Source of the DNA: Byssochlamys sp. IMV 00236
Lineage: Eukaryota > Ascomycota > Eurotiomycetes > Eurotiales > Thermoascaceae
DNA: 64,000 nucleotides
Reading direction: 5' to 3'
Assembly: GCA_001931875.2 (NCBI GenBank)
Contig: MSJH02000793.1
Location: forward strand, 62,001-126,000
Shown: positions 61,701 through 64,000 of the stretch, piece by piece
Layout: each line of letters begins with the position of its first letter
Position numbering within the stretch: the stretch's first letter is position 1
Notes under the pieces: generated by a model
The model's input: the letters and a program-made list of their open reading frames with translations, nothing else
The model's database searches: none
Told to the model about the DNA's origin: nothing
Position numbers and translations under genes: made by a program

Positions 61701-64000
61701 CAACGCAATTGGCAGGCAGCCACCAATACCTACCCAATGCTTCCTATAGCATCGCCTCTTTACTCTTTCCTTTATACTATCAGCTCTGGTGGGCATCCTT
61801 GGCATATTGGGGACTCAAATTACCCTTGCGGTCGGGTCCCAGCTGAAGATTATGGCAAAGTGCATACGAAGTCTGGATGGTCCCGAGGATCCCTTGCACG
61901 TCAGCCAACACATTAAATCGATATGAGCATAGGAGCGCGTCCGGGTGAGTGGCACTTTGCATGGAATTGTATCCGCCGGTCTCCGCACCACCATTACTAC
62001 GAACCCGGAAACCGGGGATCTGCGCAGTGTCGAATCCTAAATATGTGGCTCCTCTATGTTGCGTACTGAAAATCCTCGACTTTGCACCAATAAAGTGAGG
62101 CTGGGGAATATCGCTGTGGAAGAAGTATCAGCCTAGAGCCTACCGGTAGTGTCCAAACGATATCTGTCTGGAAGGTTGAGCATTCAAGTGGACCGTATAA
62201 GCGGGAAATTGGCTATAGATAGTCATCAAGTCTAACTTGGAGTCTTGACGAACTACTGTCATTGACGTGGAAACTCAATGAGCCACTTCTCCCACTTAGC
62301 GCTAGCTGCTCGAGGAGAACCGACCGGAAGGACGACTTGAACCTGCTCCGCCACGCTGGGAAGCCAAAAGCATGATGATCGAGAGCACTAGTGACCCAGG
62401 AAATATTAATTCTTGGGCTGTCAAAGTAGTTTGTTTCCCGGGCTTCCCAGGCAGTCATCTCACTGGCCACTGGACACATTTCTGTGGTCGAGATCATATG
62501 CGTATCCATGGTTCGAATCACTCTTATTTTGAATAATGCCTTATATTCGGCAACTCATTCCGGGTTATACCAGACTGTCCCAACATTAGGATTTGCGGGG
62601 GTCTGTTAGGTTGGAACATCCATTCTCTTCGAAAACAGTGTTCGGCCATGTAGCGATATAGTTCACTAAGACGGTCTAGAGACCTCGCTTGCGTGCATAG
62701 TCCATGTCATGCACGCGCCTGGGCCTTGAAGAGACATCGCGCTGACATATTTCAATTCCCATCATGCAGTCTGACCTGGCCAGGTCTGAATTGCATTCTG
62801 CAAGCCATGAAAGCCACGGTTTTCCCCAGAAATATTGTCCAGTCGTGTTCGTATACATAATAATATGCCTTGGCAATAACTCTACTTGAGAAAAAACGGA
62901 CATCGCCACATTCCAGTACCATCTACCGCTTATTAGGTAGGTGGTTACGAGAGTGCCAGGTTTAAGGATATATCTAACTGGGCCAGATACCAAGGCAAGG
63001 TCTTCCCCGCTACAAGTCAGTATGTACTAAGCAACTGTGTGGAGGTTATCTAGCATTTTTCAGTAAGGTAGTTCGGACATGCTCGCACGCCCTGCATATG
63101 CAGGAAGGAGGACCTGCTGCCCGTACAGAGTCCGGTCAACTTCCCTGCGGATATGAGATGCATGCATCTTCTCCTGGCTTGTTCTCAAGTAGCACAAATC
63201 AGAGCCCCCAGGAATATCATCACAATTGTGGCTTTTATTTTCCCTGCTGAATACAAAGAGAGCACGCTGATTACGGAAAATCATTCGACTCTCTTTTCGA
63301 CTCTCTTTTCGACTCTCTTTTTGTCAACGATGTGACATGTACCGTGTACGTCGACTCGCAGCTGCGGTGGCAAAACCTGATCAATGCCCGAGCATGTCCG
63401 CAGAAATCTCTTATCATTGATCGGTAATATTAATCAGTGAACATCTTACCTGGTCGTCGTCTGCCTTACATCTAGGATTCGTCAACAGTTGGCTAACAAG
63501 GGGCTAGATGATTCTCCTGTGTGCAGGGATCGCCAATAGCCATCTATCTACTTTTGCTCCCGTCAGACATGATTCCATCCTACTTTCTACCATAGTTATC
63601 TCAGTTCTTTACATAATCACGAACAACTATCCTACCAGAACATGCTCGATTCTGCCATACTATGATTCTGCGTTCAGCCGCGAGGTTAATCCGCATACTT
63701 TGCTCTCCTTCCCTCTCTACGGATGGATATCCAGGCATATAAGTTATGTATCTCTTGGGTATTGAGTGCTGGACATCACGATGCCTCAGAGTGCAGCGCC
63801 ACATGGCTTTATCTTGTCTAGTAGGATCTTTACCACACCGGGAACCCTATCTATAAGCTATCGCCTGTCCGCTCCAGACAAAGAACGGGAAATACTGCAA
63901 ATATGGTCAAGCGCATGAGGAAACCCGGTTTTTGGGGCTATTAGGCTCCTATCCCGAACGCAACTCATCTCTCGTGTATACCTCCTGAACTACGAGATGA
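58774..64000. other. Gene-poor right end of the window
   Basis: 5.2 kb with no gene I can support. The longest frame (minus strand, 61004-60522, first ATG about 60962) has low-similarity charged content and a competing frame on the other strand. A three-copy 12-bp tandem repeat is at 63284-63319. A poly-T stretch is near 61351-61361. No tRNA was recognised. Confidence 0.45.
63284..63319 (+). repeat. Three perfect 12-bp tandem copies
   Basis: The unit TTCGACTCTCTT occurs three times without interruption, read directly. Confidence 0.9.

Noticed and set aside
62470..62535. tRNA suggested by GGTTCGAATC
   Set aside because: Only the T-loop-like string is present. There is no A-box, acceptor stem or anticodon arm around it.

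Overview
The window is a piece of a filamentous ascomycete nuclear genome, most likely Eurotiales (Aspergillus or Penicillium type). The reasons are many short GT-AG introns (about 50-70 nt) with CTAAC/CTGAC-like branch points, Zn2Cys6 regulators, a NACHT-ankyrin protein, a fungal P4-ATPase, and secreted amylolytic enzymes that align along their whole length with Taka-amylase, glucoamylase and AgdA as I remember them. No species is named. All identifications come from reading the sequence and from memory of the families. No database search was run.

Layout. 1-5026 is gene-poor. 5027-6997 encodes a Mn-type cation diffusion facilitator. 7769-9930 encodes SRP72. A Gfo/Idh/MocA-family oxidoreductase is on the minus strand (10323-11495). 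13474-15982 is a seven-exon vWA-domain protein with Pro/Gly/Tyr/Gln-rich tails, and 17589-22628 a single-exon Dnf3-like P4 flippase. 23674-27397 is an NWD-NACHT-ankyrin protein and 28888-30333 a GT31/DUF604-type type II glycosyltransferase.

The core, 31007-47646, is a carbon/nitrogen scavenging island. It holds amyR (minus), agdA alpha-glucosidase (plus), glaA glucoamylase (minus), amyA alpha-amylase (plus) and prtT, the Zn2Cys6 activator of extracellular proteases (minus). The three enzymes cover endo-hydrolysis, exo-hydrolysis and oligosaccharide cleavage of starch. amyR and agdA are divergent over 3.6 kb that also carries pogo-like transposon ends. glaA and amyA are divergent over 1.0 kb, with a perfect CGG-N8-CGG AmyR-type site near the middle and a TATA box close to each gene.

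Beyond prtT lie a decayed amidohydrolase (48.6-49.2 kb), an iron-type alcohol dehydrogenase/maleylacetate reductase-like gene (50539-51801), a 5.7-kb microsatellite-rich gene desert, a TALE homeobox gene whose first exon appears only after splicing (57541-58773), and 5.2 kb with no supportable gene.

I found no tRNA, rRNA, CRISPR array or intact mobile element. The most notable points are the joint starch/protease regulatory island with glaA embedded in it, the amidohydrolase relic beside it, facing transposon ends in the amyR-agdA promoter region, and several unusual gene structures (a 6-nt first exon, a stop-free in-frame intron, a tandem NAGNAG acceptor, a missing catalytic lysine).
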